Assembly: GCA_963708725.1 (NCBI GenBank)
Contig: CAVPTL010000010.1
Span: 248,001-312,000 of the forward strand
Reading direction: 5' to 3'
Origin: CAVPTL01 sp963708725
Lineage (GTDB): Bacteria > Actinomycetota > Thermoleophilia > Gaiellales > JAICJC01
Length of the DNA stretch: 64,000 nucleotides
The notes beneath the pieces were generated by a model. That model saw only the letters and a list, made by a program, of their open reading frames with translations, searched no databases and had not been told where the DNA came from. A program made the translations under genes and the position numbers. Below, piece after piece: positions 1 through 8,976 of the stretch (within the stretch, counting starts at the first letter, position 1; the number at the start of each line of letters is the position of its first letter).

Positions 1-440
1 CGGTTTGCGACCCCCATGTGGGCGTCGACCTCGAGCAGCGCCGATGGGATCCTGCGCGCGGCGGCGACCGCGAGCATCGGGCCCGAAACGTACCCACCCG
101 CCCCGAACACCACCTCGGGTTTGATCTGCCGGAGGATCTGGAGACAGGCGGCGGGGGCGACGGTGTCGACCGCGATCGCCTTCAGCAAACCCAGCGACGG
201 GCGGCGTTCGAAACCCTTGACCCGGTAGCTTCGAAACGGATATCCGGCACCGGGCACCATCCGTGACTCGATCCGATCGGGAGTGCCGGCAAATGTGACC
301 TCGGCGCCGCGCTCGACGAGCTCAGCCGCCACCGCCAGCGCGGGCACGACGTGCCCTGCTGTTCCGCCGGCTGCGATCAGCACGCGTACGCCGCGGTCGC
401 TCGGCTTGGACGGTCTGGGGTTTGGGTTCGGTTCTGGCAT
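1..440 (-). CDS. murG: MurG, undecaprenyl-PP-MurNAc-pentapeptide GlcNAc transferase (partial, N-terminal part)
   Basis: Adds GlcNAc to lipid I to make lipid II at the inner face of the membrane. About 146 N-terminal residues are present and the rest runs off the left edge. The nucleotide-sugar transferase signatures GGTAGHVVPALAVA (near residues 26-39) and VFGAGGYVSGP are intact. The usual acceptor-loop HEQNAVPG is replaced by LEVDAHMG, as in some actinobacterial MurG. The ATG at 440 makes the gene overlap the ftsW tail by 119 nt. A GTG at 383, directly before VLIAAGG, would shorten the overlap and is a plausible alternative start. It is the last visible gene of the dcw operon. Confidence 0.9.
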   Translation of the reverse strand, partial: MPEPNPNPRPSKPSDRGVRVLIAAGGTAGHVVPALAVAAELVERGAEVTFAGTPDRIESRMVPGAGYPFRSYRVKGFERRPSLGLLKAIAVDTVAPAACLQILRQIKPEVVFGAGGYVSGPMLAVAAARRIPSALLEVDAHMGVAN

Positions 441-1683
441 CGGTGGTTGACGCCCTGACCCGCCTGGCTCCGCCCGCCTCGGCGATAGAGAGCAGCATGC
501 CCGCCATGGTCAGAAACACAATCAGGCTGGATCCGCCCGAGCTTATCAGGGGCAATGGGACACCCGTGACGGGCAGGAATCCGAGCACCGCGCCGAGGTT
601 GACAACGGCCTGCCCGGTGACCATGGTCGTGATCCCGGCGGCCAGGTACTTCCCGAACGGATCGTCGGCCCGCATCGCGATGCGATAGCCCAGCACCGCG
701 AATGCAGCAAACGCGAACGCCGTCGCCAGGATGCCGATCAGGCCAAGCTCCTCGCCGATCACCGCAGCGATCATGTCGCTGTTGGCCTCGGGCAGATAGA
801 AGATCTTCTGTGTGCCCTGGCCCAGGCCCTTGCCCCACAAGCCACCGGAGCCGAGTGCCAGCAGCGCCTGCACATTTTGGTATCCGGCGCCGCCGGCGAC
901 ATGCCAGGGATCCAGGAAGGTGAGCAGGCGCTCTTTCATGTAGGCGTTCTGCGAGATACCGACCGCAGCCCCGGCGAACATCACCGCCGAGGTTCCCAGC
1001 AGCAGTCGAAACGGTGTGCCGGCCACAATCAGGACCCCGGCGACCATGATCGAGATGGCGATCGTCGTACCGAGGTCGGGCTCGGCCAACACCAGGGCGC
1101 AGGACACCAGCGCGACCACGCCGACCGGGTTGATCAACTGGCGAACCGTGGTCGGCGGTCGCCGCCGCGACGCCAGCACCTGGCACGCGAACAGCGCCAC
1201 CGCGAGCTTGGCGAACTCCGACGGCTGGATCGTGAGCGGGCCGATGTCGATCCAGCGCGACGACGCCCCCACCTGAACGCCGATGCCGGGAATCAACACG
1301 GCCACCAGCATCAGTATCGAGATCAGCATCACCAGGGGGATCAACGGGCGCCACCGCCGGTACGGCACCCGCGCGGCCACCGCCATGGCCGCCAGCCCCA
1401 TGACCGCATAGATGCCCTGGCGAACGAGCGCGGCCGTCGAGTTGCCCCCGGCCACGACCGCCACGCCGCTGGACGAGCTGTACACCATGATCAGACCGAA
1501 GGCGACCAGCCCCAGGGTGAGGAGCAGCAGCAGGTGGTATTCGATCGCCAGCCCCTGCTTTCGGGCGCGCTCCCGGAGTTCTCGAGCCTGCACCACCTCG
1601 GGCGGGGTCGGCAGGTCCGAAAGCCGTCGCGAAACCCACGCGGTGGGCTTCGACGGCCGCAGCTTGAGTCGCTCAGGAGCCAT
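322..1683 (-). CDS. ftsW: FtsW, SEDS-family peptidoglycan glycosyltransferase of the divisome
   Basis: Polymerises lipid II at the septum together with FtsI. The 453-aa protein has about ten hydrophobic segments and the SEDS landmarks, including an ISSGGSSLI segment near the last helices. I chose the ATG at 1683 rather than the longer open frame because it overlaps the murD stop by 11 nt, the same packing as the rest of the operon, and the upstream residues are the antisense-like continuation of murD. The C-terminal 50 residues are Arg-rich, cytoplasmic and lie over the murG start. RodA is the only realistic alternative, and the dcw location argues for FtsW. Confidence 0.93.
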   Translation of the reverse strand: MAPERLKLRPSKPTAWVSRRLSDLPTPPEVVQARELRERARKQGLAIEYHLLLLLTLGLVAFGLIMVYSSSSGVAVVAGGNSTAALVRQGIYAVMGLAAMAVAARVPYRRWRPLIPLVMLISILMLVAVLIPGIGVQVGASSRWIDIGPLTIQPSEFAKLAVALFACQVLASRRRPPTTVRQLINPVGVVALVSCALVLAEPDLGTTIAISIMVAGVLIVAGTPFRLLLGTSAVMFAGAAVGISQNAYMKERLLTFLDPWHVAGGAGYQNVQALLALGSGGLWGKGLGQGTQKIFYLPEANSDMIAAVIGEELGLIGILATAFAFAAFAVLGYRIAMRADDPFGKYLAAGITTMVTGQAVVNLGAVLGFLPVTGVPLPLISSGGSSLIVFLTMAGMLLSIAEAGGARRVRASTTDARTEPKPQTVQAERPRRTRADRSRRNSRARRARAGGGG

Positions 1684-2956
1684 CGCTGAGCCCCCTCGCC
1701 AGCCGCGCGAACTCATCGCCTCGGTGCTCGTAGTCACGGAACTGGTCAAAACTCGCGCAGGCGGGTGAGAGCAGCACGGTGTCACCGGGCTGGGCGTCGG
1801 CGGCCGCCGCGGCGATCGCTCGACCCAGGTCACCGCAATCCACGTGCGAGCTGCCGACGCTGTCGAGCTGCGCTGCGATCGCCGCAGTCGCTTCCCCGAT
1901 CAGATACGTCTGAGCGACCGGGCCGCGTGCGATCGCTTCGGCCAACGCCGCGAACGACCCGCCTTTGAGCGATCCGCCGAGGATCAGCCGCACCCCGCGG
2001 TCATAGGCCGTCAACCCCTTGATCACCGCATCGGGGTTGGTGGCCTTCGAATCGTCGACGAACTCGACCCCAAGGTGCTCATGAACGATCTGCATGCGAT
2101 GGGCCGGGGGAGAAAACTCACGCAGCGCGCGGTCGATGGCTGCGCGGTCGACGCCCACAAACCGGGCGACCGCTGCTGCCGCAAGTGCATTCTGAAGATT
2201 GTGCTGACCGCGGATCTGGGCGGCGTCGAAGTCAACCCGGTCGCGGTCGGCCATACCGAACCACTCCCGCCTCGCGGCGCCGGGGATATCCAGCTCGGCC
2301 AGCGCCGGGTCATCGTGATTCAGCACCGCCAGGTCGTCAGCGGCCTGGTTTTCGAACAGCCGCAGCTTGCAGCGCGTGTACTCCTCGATGCTGCCGTGAC
2401 GGTCGAGATGATCGGGGGTGATGTTGAGCAACACGCCCACGCGGGCATGGAAGCTGTCGATGTCCTCGAGCTGGAAGCTCGAGAGCTCACACGCGATCCA
2501 CGTCTCGGGGGAGATCCGGCCGGGAAGCTCCGAAAGTGCGCGTCCGACGTTACCGGCGACCTCGACCGGCACGCCTCCGGCGCGCAGCATGGCTCCGCAA
2601 AGCTCGGTGGTGGTGGTCTTGCCGTTGGTGCCGGTGATGCCGACGATGGGATTTGGCAACATCCGCGCGGCCAGCTCGACCTCACTCCACACGGGCACGC
2701 CCTCGGCCCGGGCCGAAACCACGGTCGGCTCTGACTCCGGGACTCCCGGAGACTTCACCAACGCTTTGACCCCAACCATCGACACGGCATCACCCCGACC
2801 GACCCATTCGGCGCCGGCGGCGGCAATCCTTCCGCGATCGATCGCGTCCGAACGGTCGGCCGCGAACACCTGCGCGTCCGGCCACATCCGAGCGATCGCC
2901 TCACAGGCCGAGAGCCCCGATCGGCTCAGCCCCAGGACGACGTACCGGTCAGTCAT
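1673..2956 (-). CDS. murD: MurD, UDP-MurNAc-L-alanine:D-glutamate ligase
   Basis: Cytoplasmic Mur ligase adding D-Glu to UDP-MurNAc-L-Ala. The 427-aa product has an N-terminal Rossmann UDP-binding part (YVVLGLSRSGLS), the ATP loop GITGTNGKTTTTE near residues 107-119, the central motif NITPDHLDRH and a C-terminal Mur ligase domain (DDSKATNPDA). The ATG at 2956 overlaps the mraY stop as ATGA, which fixes the start; the longer open frame only reads back into mraY. Length is normal for the family. Confidence 0.95.
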   Translation of the reverse strand: MTDRYVVLGLSRSGLSACEAIARMWPDAQVFAADRSDAIDRGRIAAAGAEWVGRGDAVSMVGVKALVKSPGVPESEPTVVSARAEGVPVWSEVELAARMLPNPIVGITGTNGKTTTTELCGAMLRAGGVPVEVAGNVGRALSELPGRISPETWIACELSSFQLEDIDSFHARVGVLLNITPDHLDRHGSIEEYTRCKLRLFENQAADDLAVLNHDDPALAELDIPGAARREWFGMADRDRVDFDAAQIRGQHNLQNALAAAAVARFVGVDRAAIDRALREFSPPAHRMQIVHEHLGVEFVDDSKATNPDAVIKGLTAYDRGVRLILGGSLKGGSFAALAEAIARGPVAQTYLIGEATAAIAAQLDSVGSSHVDCGDLGRAIAAAAADAQPGDTVLLSPACASFDQFRDYEHRGDEFARLARGLSDGS

Positions 2957-3981
2957 CGGTATGAGCTGAAGTAGAGGTAGTAGAGGACGAAGCCCGATGC
3001 GCCAAAGATGGCGCCGGCGATCCAGAAGCGGACGATGATCTTGTTTTCGGTCCACTCCATCATCTCGAAGTGGTGGTGTATCGGCGCCATCAGAAACACC
3101 CGTTTCCCGGTCGTCTTGAAGGCCACGACCTGGATCAACACCGACATCGCCTCGATCACGAAGATCCCACCGATGACCACCAGCAGGAACTCGGTCTTGG
3201 TGAACACCGCCATGGCCGCCAGCGCCCCGCCGAGTCCGAACGACCCGGTGTCCCCCATGAACACATCAGCGGGGTAGGCGTTGTACCAGAGGAATCCAAT
3301 CGCCCCGCCGACCAGCGCCGCCGAGATGATTGCAAGGTCAAGGCTGACGTGGTCCCCAGGCGGCCGCAGGCCGAGCGGGGCGTTGTCCTTCGGAGAGACG
3401 AGGAATGCGACCAGCATGATCGCCGAGTACGAGGCGAGCGCGATCGTGGTGGTGCCGGCGGCGAGCCCGTCGAGGCCGTCCGTGAGGTTGACGGCATTGG
3501 TGGCACCGGCCACGACGAGGAACAGGAACACGTAGTACACCGGCCCCATCGCCAGGTGGACGTTGATCAGCGGCACATACACGTCGGTACCGAGGTGCTC
3601 GCTATGCACCACCAATCCAAGCGCCGCCGCCACGAGTGCGAGCAGGAGCATCTTGACCCGCCCCGAGAGCCCCAGCGACCGCCGGTGACGGAGCTTGAAG
3701 TAGTCGTCGGCAAAGCCGATCCCGGCGCAGGCCACTGTGACCGCGGCGACCGTCCAGCCGGTCAGCGTGCCAGTGTTGAAGATCGCAAAGGCGATCAGCG
3801 CGCAGCCGATCATGATCACGCCGCCCATGGTGGGTGTGCCCTGCTTGGATTGGTGGCCCGCGGGGCCGTCCTCACGGATGTGCTGACCAAACTCGTGTCG
3901 CCGCAGAAAGGCGATGAAGGCCGGGCCGGCGATGATGCCGAGGAGAAACGCGATCACCGCCGCGCCGAGGACGTCCTTCAC
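2953..3981 (-). CDS. mraY: MraY, phospho-MurNAc-pentapeptide transferase
   Basis: Integral membrane enzyme that transfers phospho-MurNAc-pentapeptide to undecaprenyl phosphate, giving lipid I. The 342-aa protein has about ten transmembrane segments and the family signatures GPAGHQSKQGTPTMGG (near residues 40-55), FADDYFK, NLTDGLDGLAAG, GFLWYNAYPADVFMGDTGS and the loop APIHHHFE. Catalytic Asp residues are all present. It is coupled to murF upstream and murD downstream by 4-nt ATGA overlaps. Confidence 0.97.
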   Translation of the reverse strand: MKDVLGAAVIAFLLGIIAGPAFIAFLRRHEFGQHIREDGPAGHQSKQGTPTMGGVIMIGCALIAFAIFNTGTLTGWTVAAVTVACAGIGFADDYFKLRHRRSLGLSGRVKMLLLALVAAALGLVVHSEHLGTDVYVPLINVHLAMGPVYYVFLFLVVAGATNAVNLTDGLDGLAAGTTTIALASYSAIMLVAFLVSPKDNAPLGLRPPGDHVSLDLAIISAALVGGAIGFLWYNAYPADVFMGDTGSFGLGGALAAMAVFTKTEFLLVVIGGIFVIEAMSVLIQVVAFKTTGKRVFLMAPIHHHFEMMEWTENKIIVRFWIAGAIFGASGFVLYYLYFSSYR

Positions 3982-5282
3982 GGGACCAGCGCCCGGACCA
4001 CGACCTCGAGACCCATCGAGCGGCTCGCTTTGACCAGCAGCGCGTCGTCTCGTGAAACCAGATCGGGCAGCTCGGCGAGCAGCGGCGAAACCGAGTCAAA
4101 CCAGTGCCCGCCATAGTGCTGAGCCAGTGGCCCCACGGCGATCACCTCCACCCCCAGATCACGGGCCAGGGCGCCGATCTGCTCGTGGAACGCGGGGGCG
4201 GCAGGTCCCAGCTCGGCCATGTCGCCGATGATGGCGACGGCGCGGCGTCGTCCGGCAGCCTCCACGAGGTGGCGCAGCGACGCCTCCATCGACGTCGGAT
4301 TGGCGTTGTAGCAGTCGGCGATCAGCACTCCACCGCCGTCGAGTTCGATCTGTTCTCCGCGCCACGGCGAAAACTGCACATTCAACTGGACATCGTCGAA
4401 CTGCTCTGCCGGCAGCCCGAGGCCGTGACAGGCTCCCAGGGCGGCTGCCAGGTTGAGCGCGTTGTGGCGTTGGGTGAAGCTCACGGGCACCTGCATCGTT
4501 CGACCAAAGACCGTGAACTCCGCCCGTCCGGGCCCGAATCCGGTCAGCCGAACATCGGCACCCTCGGCGTCACCGAACGTCACGATCTGGGCTCGGGACA
4601 ACGACAGGTAGGGGTCGAGCAGCCGTTCCCCATGCGGGACCACCGCGGTTCCCCCTGATCCGACCGAGTCAAGGATCTCCGCCTTGGCCTCGGCCACCGC
4701 CTCCACCGTCCCCAGGAGCTCGAGATGGGCCGGGCCGACGCCCGTGATCACCGCAACGTCGGGGCGGCAGATCTCAGCCAGGTACGCGATCTGGCCCATG
4801 CCACGCATGGCCAGCTCGCACACCACGACTTCGGTCTCGGGCTGGATCAGCCCAAGGGTCAGAGGCACGCCGATCTCGGTGTTGTAGTTCGCGGGGCTCG
4901 CAACCGTGGCTCGCACCTGCGAGAGGAGTGCGGCGAGAATGTCCTTGGTCGAGGTCTTGCCGGTCGATCCGGTGATCCCGACCACCGCGGCCTGCGAACG
5001 ACGGCGCACCTCGGCCGCGATCTGCCCGAGCGCGATCAGCGGGTCGGGAACCGCGATCTCGTGAGCCGCGGCGGTCGCGTCGGCGGTAACGACGATGGTG
5101 GCGCCGCGCTCCCGTGCGTCGTTGGCAAATCGGGCGCCGTCGGTGTGTTCGCCGGGAAGCGCCACGAACAGGTCGCCGGGCTTCACCAGGCGTGAATCGA
5201 TGCACAGTCCACTGGCGACACCCTCGGCGCTGCTCTCAACACCGCACGCGGCGCTGATCTCGGCAGCGGTCAGGGGAATCAT
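3978..5282 (-). CDS. murF: MurF, UDP-MurNAc-tripeptide:D-Ala-D-Ala ligase
   Basis: Adds D-Ala-D-Ala to UDP-MurNAc-tripeptide, the last soluble step of wall precursor synthesis. The 434-aa product shows the MurF N-terminal substrate domain (IDSRLVKPGDLFVAL), the ATP loop GITGSTGKTSTKD near residues 102-114, and the C-terminal segment with DCYNANPTSM and GDMAELG. It overlaps murE upstream and mraY downstream by 4 nt each. Confidence 0.96.
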   Translation of the reverse strand: MIPLTAAEISAACGVESSAEGVASGLCIDSRLVKPGDLFVALPGEHTDGARFANDARERGATIVVTADATAAAHEIAVPDPLIALGQIAAEVRRRSQAAVVGITGSTGKTSTKDILAALLSQVRATVASPANYNTEIGVPLTLGLIQPETEVVVCELAMRGMGQIAYLAEICRPDVAVITGVGPAHLELLGTVEAVAEAKAEILDSVGSGGTAVVPHGERLLDPYLSLSRAQIVTFGDAEGADVRLTGFGPGRAEFTVFGRTMQVPVSFTQRHNALNLAAALGACHGLGLPAEQFDDVQLNVQFSPWRGEQIELDGGGVLIADCYNANPTSMEASLRHLVEAAGRRRAVAIIGDMAELGPAAPAFHEQIGALARDLGVEVIAVGPLAQHYGGHWFDSVSPLLAELPDLVSRDDALLVKASRSMGLEVVVRALVP

Positions 5283-6712
5283 CCGACCACCGTGGTGAGC
5301 GCTTCGAGCGCCACCGTGCGATCGTCGAACGGCAGCACCACGTCGCCGAACTGCTGGCCCTGTTCGTGGCCCTTGCCGGCGATCACGACCACATCGCCCC
5401 GGGTGGCCCCCTGGACCGCCAGGACAATCGCGCGACGGCGATCAGGCTCGATGGTCATGTCGGTGCCGTCCAGGATGTCGGCGATGATCGCCTCAGGGTC
5501 CTCACTGCGAGGATTGTCGGAGGTCACGATTGCGACGTCGGCAAGCTCGCGGGCGATTCGCCCCATCTGCGGCCGCTTGCCTCGATCCCGGTCTCCCCCG
5601 CAGCCGAACACACAGATCAGCCGGCCCGACGTGATCTCGCGGGCGGACTCGAGCACGTTCTGCAACCCGTCGGGCGTGTGGGCGTAGTCGACCAGCACAG
5701 CGAACTCCTGGCCGGCTTCCACCGCCTCGAACCGGCCGGGAACTCCCTGGACAGCCGCGATTCCCTCCCGCACGGCAGCGTGTGGCACGTCCAGCAGTTC
5801 ACCGACCGTGACGGCGGCCAGCACGTTCTCGACGTTGAAACCACCACGCAACCCGACGTTCAGTGGCAGAAGCCCCCGTGGCGTTCGCGCGATCAACGAG
5901 ATCTCGCCGCGAGCGCCGATCTCGAGGGCTTGCGGTCTCACGTCGGCCTCCTCACCCGACCGGGCATAGCTCAGGACCGGGCCGCCGGCCTCGCCTGCCA
6001 GCCTGACGCCATAGGGATCACCGATGTTGATCGCCGAGGGCGCGGTTTCGAACAACCGGGCCTTGGCGAGGTAGTAGTCCTCCATGGTGGGGTGAAAATC
6101 GAGGTGGTCCTGGGTCAGGTTCGTGAACACGGCCGCGGCAAACTGGACACCCGCGACGCGCTCGAGCGCGAGCGCGTGGGACGAGACCTCCATCACGCAC
6201 GAGCGATCGCCGGCATCGACCATCCGCCGCAGCGTCCGCTGCAGATCGACGTTCTCGGGCGTCGTGCGCTCGACCGGCTCGACCACTCCCCCGACCCGCT
6301 GCTCGACTGTCCCGAGCAATCCCGGGCTTCGCCCTGCCGCAGCGAGCACGCTGTGAAGCAGAAACGCGGTGGTGGTCTTGCCGTTGGTGCCGGTCACTCC
6401 CACCATCTCGAGCTGCCGGCTGGGGTGGCCGAAAAACGCGTCGGCGGCGACCGCCATCGCAGCCCGTGAAGATGCCACCACCAGCTGCGGTACCGGCTCA
6501 GCCAGTGGGCGCTCCACGATCAGCGCGACCGCCCCATTGGCCACCGCCTGCGGAGCAAAGTCGTGCCCGTCGCTGCGAAACCCCGGCACACACACATGGA
6601 GCGCGCCCGGGGAGACCTGGTCAGCCCGGTAGGTGACCGACCCGATCTCGGGATCACCTTCCCCCAGCGTCCGCAACGGCCGGACCGCATCGATCAGCGT
6701 TGCCAGCCTCAT
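5279..6712 (-). CDS. murE: MurE, UDP-MurNAc-L-Ala-D-Glu:meso-diaminopimelate ligase
   Basis: Adds the third stem-peptide residue. The 477-aa protein has the ATP loop GVTGTNGKTTTAF near residues 105-117, the ligase motif NLTQDHLDFH and the specificity loop DNPR near residues 399-402. DNPR is the meso-diaminopimelate signature, so the wall is predicted to be mDAP-type rather than lysine-type. The gap to ftsI upstream is 30 nt; the 3' end overlaps murF as ATGA. Confidence 0.96.
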   Translation of the reverse strand: MRLATLIDAVRPLRTLGEGDPEIGSVTYRADQVSPGALHVCVPGFRSDGHDFAPQAVANGAVALIVERPLAEPVPQLVVASSRAAMAVAADAFFGHPSRQLEMVGVTGTNGKTTTAFLLHSVLAAAGRSPGLLGTVEQRVGGVVEPVERTTPENVDLQRTLRRMVDAGDRSCVMEVSSHALALERVAGVQFAAAVFTNLTQDHLDFHPTMEDYYLAKARLFETAPSAINIGDPYGVRLAGEAGGPVLSYARSGEEADVRPQALEIGARGEISLIARTPRGLLPLNVGLRGGFNVENVLAAVTVGELLDVPHAAVREGIAAVQGVPGRFEAVEAGQEFAVLVDYAHTPDGLQNVLESAREITSGRLICVFGCGGDRDRGKRPQMGRIARELADVAIVTSDNPRSEDPEAIIADILDGTDMTIEPDRRRAIVLAVQGATRGDVVVIAGKGHEQGQQFGDVVLPFDDRTVALEALTTVVG

Positions 6713-6742
6713 CAGCGACGGGATCCTAGATCATGCGCCGGT

Positions 6743-8566
6743 TCAGCGAGGCGCGTGAACGGACTTGTCGGGAGGGATGTTGTAGGTGCGGGCATACCAG
6801 CCGCCGATTTTGGCGAAGGCCGGCGCGGCCACCTTGCCGCCGTAGAAGCCGTTTCGGGGAGAGTCGACCGACACCAGGATCTCGACCTGGGGATTGCCGG
6901 CCGGAAGGAAGCCGATGAACGTCGCGACATACTTGCCCGAATAGACACCGTTGATCGGCTTCTCGGCGGTGCCGGTCTTGCCGGCGACGGTGTAGCCGGG
7001 GATCTGGGCAAGCACGCCGGTACCGAACGGCTCGTTGACCACGCCCGCCAGCATGCTGACCAGCTCACGGTCGACGCCCGGGCTGATGATCCGGCGCGGG
7101 TGCAGCTTTGCGGGCCGGTGCCCGGCCACGCTCTGGATCACATGGGGCTGGGGCATCACGCCGCCGTTGGCGATCGCGGCGTAGATATCGGCCATCTGCA
7201 TCGCCGTGACGCTGATGCCCTGTCCGATCGGAATCGTGCCCAGCGAGGATCCCGACCAGTCCTTCAGCTTGCGCACGATGCCGGGCGATTCGCCGGGCAG
7301 GTGAAGCGCGGTCTGCTTGCCCAGGCCGTATCGGTAGATCCACTTCTGCAAGAGCTCCGGACCGACCATCTTGGCGATTGTGTCGGTACCGACGTTGGAC
7401 GACTTCTCGAGGATCTGCTTGGCGGTGAACGTCTCGGGGCCGCGCGCCTCGGCGTCGGTGATCGTCTTGTCGTAGAACTGGATGTGATCGGGCAGGTTCC
7501 GAAACACGGTGCTGGGCGTAATGATGTGATTGGTGAGCGCTGCCGAGAAGGTCACGACCTTCATCACGGAGCCGGGCTCGAAGGCGTTTTGCACCGCCGC
7601 GTTTGTCGTGAGCCGGGGAAATGCGGTGTTCGACAGCTGATGCACGGCGTTGTTGTCATACCCGGGAGCGGTGACCATTCCCAGCACAGCTCCGGTACGG
7701 GGATCCATCATGATCCCCGTCGCCGACGCCGCATCGTACTGACGCACCGTGCGGGCAAGCACCCGCTGCATGTAGTCCTCGACGTTGGAATCCAGCGTCA
7801 GGGTCACGCTCTTGCCGTTGTGCGCCGGCTTCACCGTGATCGTCTCGAGCGTGGAATCTGGACCGTGCACCGTGGCCTGCTCACCCGGATGGCTGCCGAG
7901 GATCGGGTTCAGCAGGTGCTCGAGCCCGGCTCCGTTCTGACCGTCGCCGTCGATGTCGGTGTAGCCCAGGAGCTGCGATGCGGTGGTCAGCCCGGGATAG
8001 AACCGCCGGCCCTCGGGGACGTCGCTGATGCCTGGAAGATGCTGCGCCATGATCGCCTTGCCGACCTTGGGTGGGATCTGGCGGGCAGCCTGGACCGTCG
8101 CGTAGTGCTGCGCACCGGTGAGCTGCTGGGCGATCAATGCGACCTCACGCCTGTAGGCGGCGCGTCTGTGCGCCCGCTTCCTGTTGGCATGCGCGAGAAA
8201 CTGCTTGACCCGCTTTTTGATCTTCTTGCCCGGCTTCGGCTTGGGTGGGTGGATGAACTGCGGATAGCGGTACCCCAGCGCCACTGCGATCGCGATCGCC
8301 GTGCCCTGCTTGTCCTTGACCAGCGTCTGATCGGCGATCACCGTCACGGCGGGCTGGTCCTGCGCCAGCGGATGGTGGTTACGATCGAAGATCGAGCCGC
8401 GCAGGCCGGGTACCGGAGCCAGCGAGCTCTGCTGCGCGAGCGCCTTGGACGCAAGCTGCGAGGACTCGAACACCTGAACCTGGACGGCGCGGCCCACCAC
8501 GATCACAAACGCGATCGAGGTCAGAGCAAGGATCAGCCGCAGACGCCTGTGGCCGAGCCCGTTCAC
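6743..8566 (-). CDS. ftsI: FtsI/PBP3-type class B penicillin-binding protein
   Basis: Septal transpeptidase that cross-links glycan strands made by FtsW. The 607-aa protein has a short cytoplasmic tail, one membrane anchor (about residues 9-28), a dimerisation (pedestal) domain and a transpeptidase domain. The catalytic motifs are SVMK (Ser333-Lys336), SSN (389-391) and KTGT (530-533). A Lys/Arg/His-rich stretch at about residues 108-140 inside the N-terminal domain is unusual and probably surface-exposed next to the wall. No PASTA domains follow. The start overlaps the ftsL-like gene by 4 nt. Confidence 0.93.
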   Translation of the reverse strand: MNGLGHRRLRLILALTSIAFVIVVGRAVQVQVFESSQLASKALAQQSSLAPVPGLRGSIFDRNHHPLAQDQPAVTVIADQTLVKDKQGTAIAIAVALGYRYPQFIHPPKPKPGKKIKKRVKQFLAHANRKRAHRRAAYRREVALIAQQLTGAQHYATVQAARQIPPKVGKAIMAQHLPGISDVPEGRRFYPGLTTASQLLGYTDIDGDGQNGAGLEHLLNPILGSHPGEQATVHGPDSTLETITVKPAHNGKSVTLTLDSNVEDYMQRVLARTVRQYDAASATGIMMDPRTGAVLGMVTAPGYDNNAVHQLSNTAFPRLTTNAAVQNAFEPGSVMKVVTFSAALTNHIITPSTVFRNLPDHIQFYDKTITDAEARGPETFTAKQILEKSSNVGTDTIAKMVGPELLQKWIYRYGLGKQTALHLPGESPGIVRKLKDWSGSSLGTIPIGQGISVTAMQMADIYAAIANGGVMPQPHVIQSVAGHRPAKLHPRRIISPGVDRELVSMLAGVVNEPFGTGVLAQIPGYTVAGKTGTAEKPINGVYSGKYVATFIGFLPAGNPQVEILVSVDSPRNGFYGGKVAAPAFAKIGGWYARTYNIPPDKSVHAPR

Positions 8567-8976
8567 CCCGGATTGCCGCCTGCCGGTTTCGCGTGGACCG
8601 GCGCACGGCTGGGTGTGGGCGGTTTGAGCGAGAAGAAATCCTTCGCCAGCGGTGCGCTCTGATGCATGCCAAAGCTCTCAGCCTTGCGAGCGATCCGGGC
8701 CGATGTGCTGAGGTTTGCGATGTCGGCCATCTGGAGCCGGTTTTGCTGTTCCAGCTTGCGCACCTGGGAGTTGACGTCACTGACCGCGATCGTCGATCGC
8801 AGGGCTGCGACGTTGAGTGCGACCAGGCCGCCCAGAAGCACTGTCAACACGCCCATCCAGATCAGTCCGCTCGATGACAGCCGGCGCAACCGCACCGGGC
8901 GGGTGCGTGCCGGTGCCGCGGTGTGCAGCGGACGGCGCCGGGGCTCCGACGCGTGCTGGTGCCGGTGCAATGGCAC
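8563..8976 (-). CDS. ftsL: FtsL/FtsB-like septum-formation membrane protein
   Basis: Small divisome protein of 137 aa expected to link FtsI/FtsW to other division proteins. It has a basic cytoplasmic N-terminus (residues 1-32), one transmembrane helix (about 36-58), then a short coiled coil (VNSQVRKLEQQNRLQMADI) and a Pro-rich tail. Identity rests on this topology and on the position between rsmH and ftsI, because FtsL sequences are poorly conserved. The GTG start follows the rsmH stop directly, with no gap. Confidence 0.75.
   Translation of the reverse strand: MPLHRHQHASEPRRRPLHTAAPARTRPVRLRRLSSSGLIWMGVLTVLLGGLVALNVAALRSTIAVSDVNSQVRKLEQQNRLQMADIANLSTSARIARKAESFGMHQSAPLAKDFFSLKPPTPSRAPVHAKPAGGNPG

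Noticed and set aside
6563..8662. 699-aa plus-strand open frame over ftsI
   Set aside because: Shadow of ftsI; low-complexity His/Arg/Asp composition and no domain.
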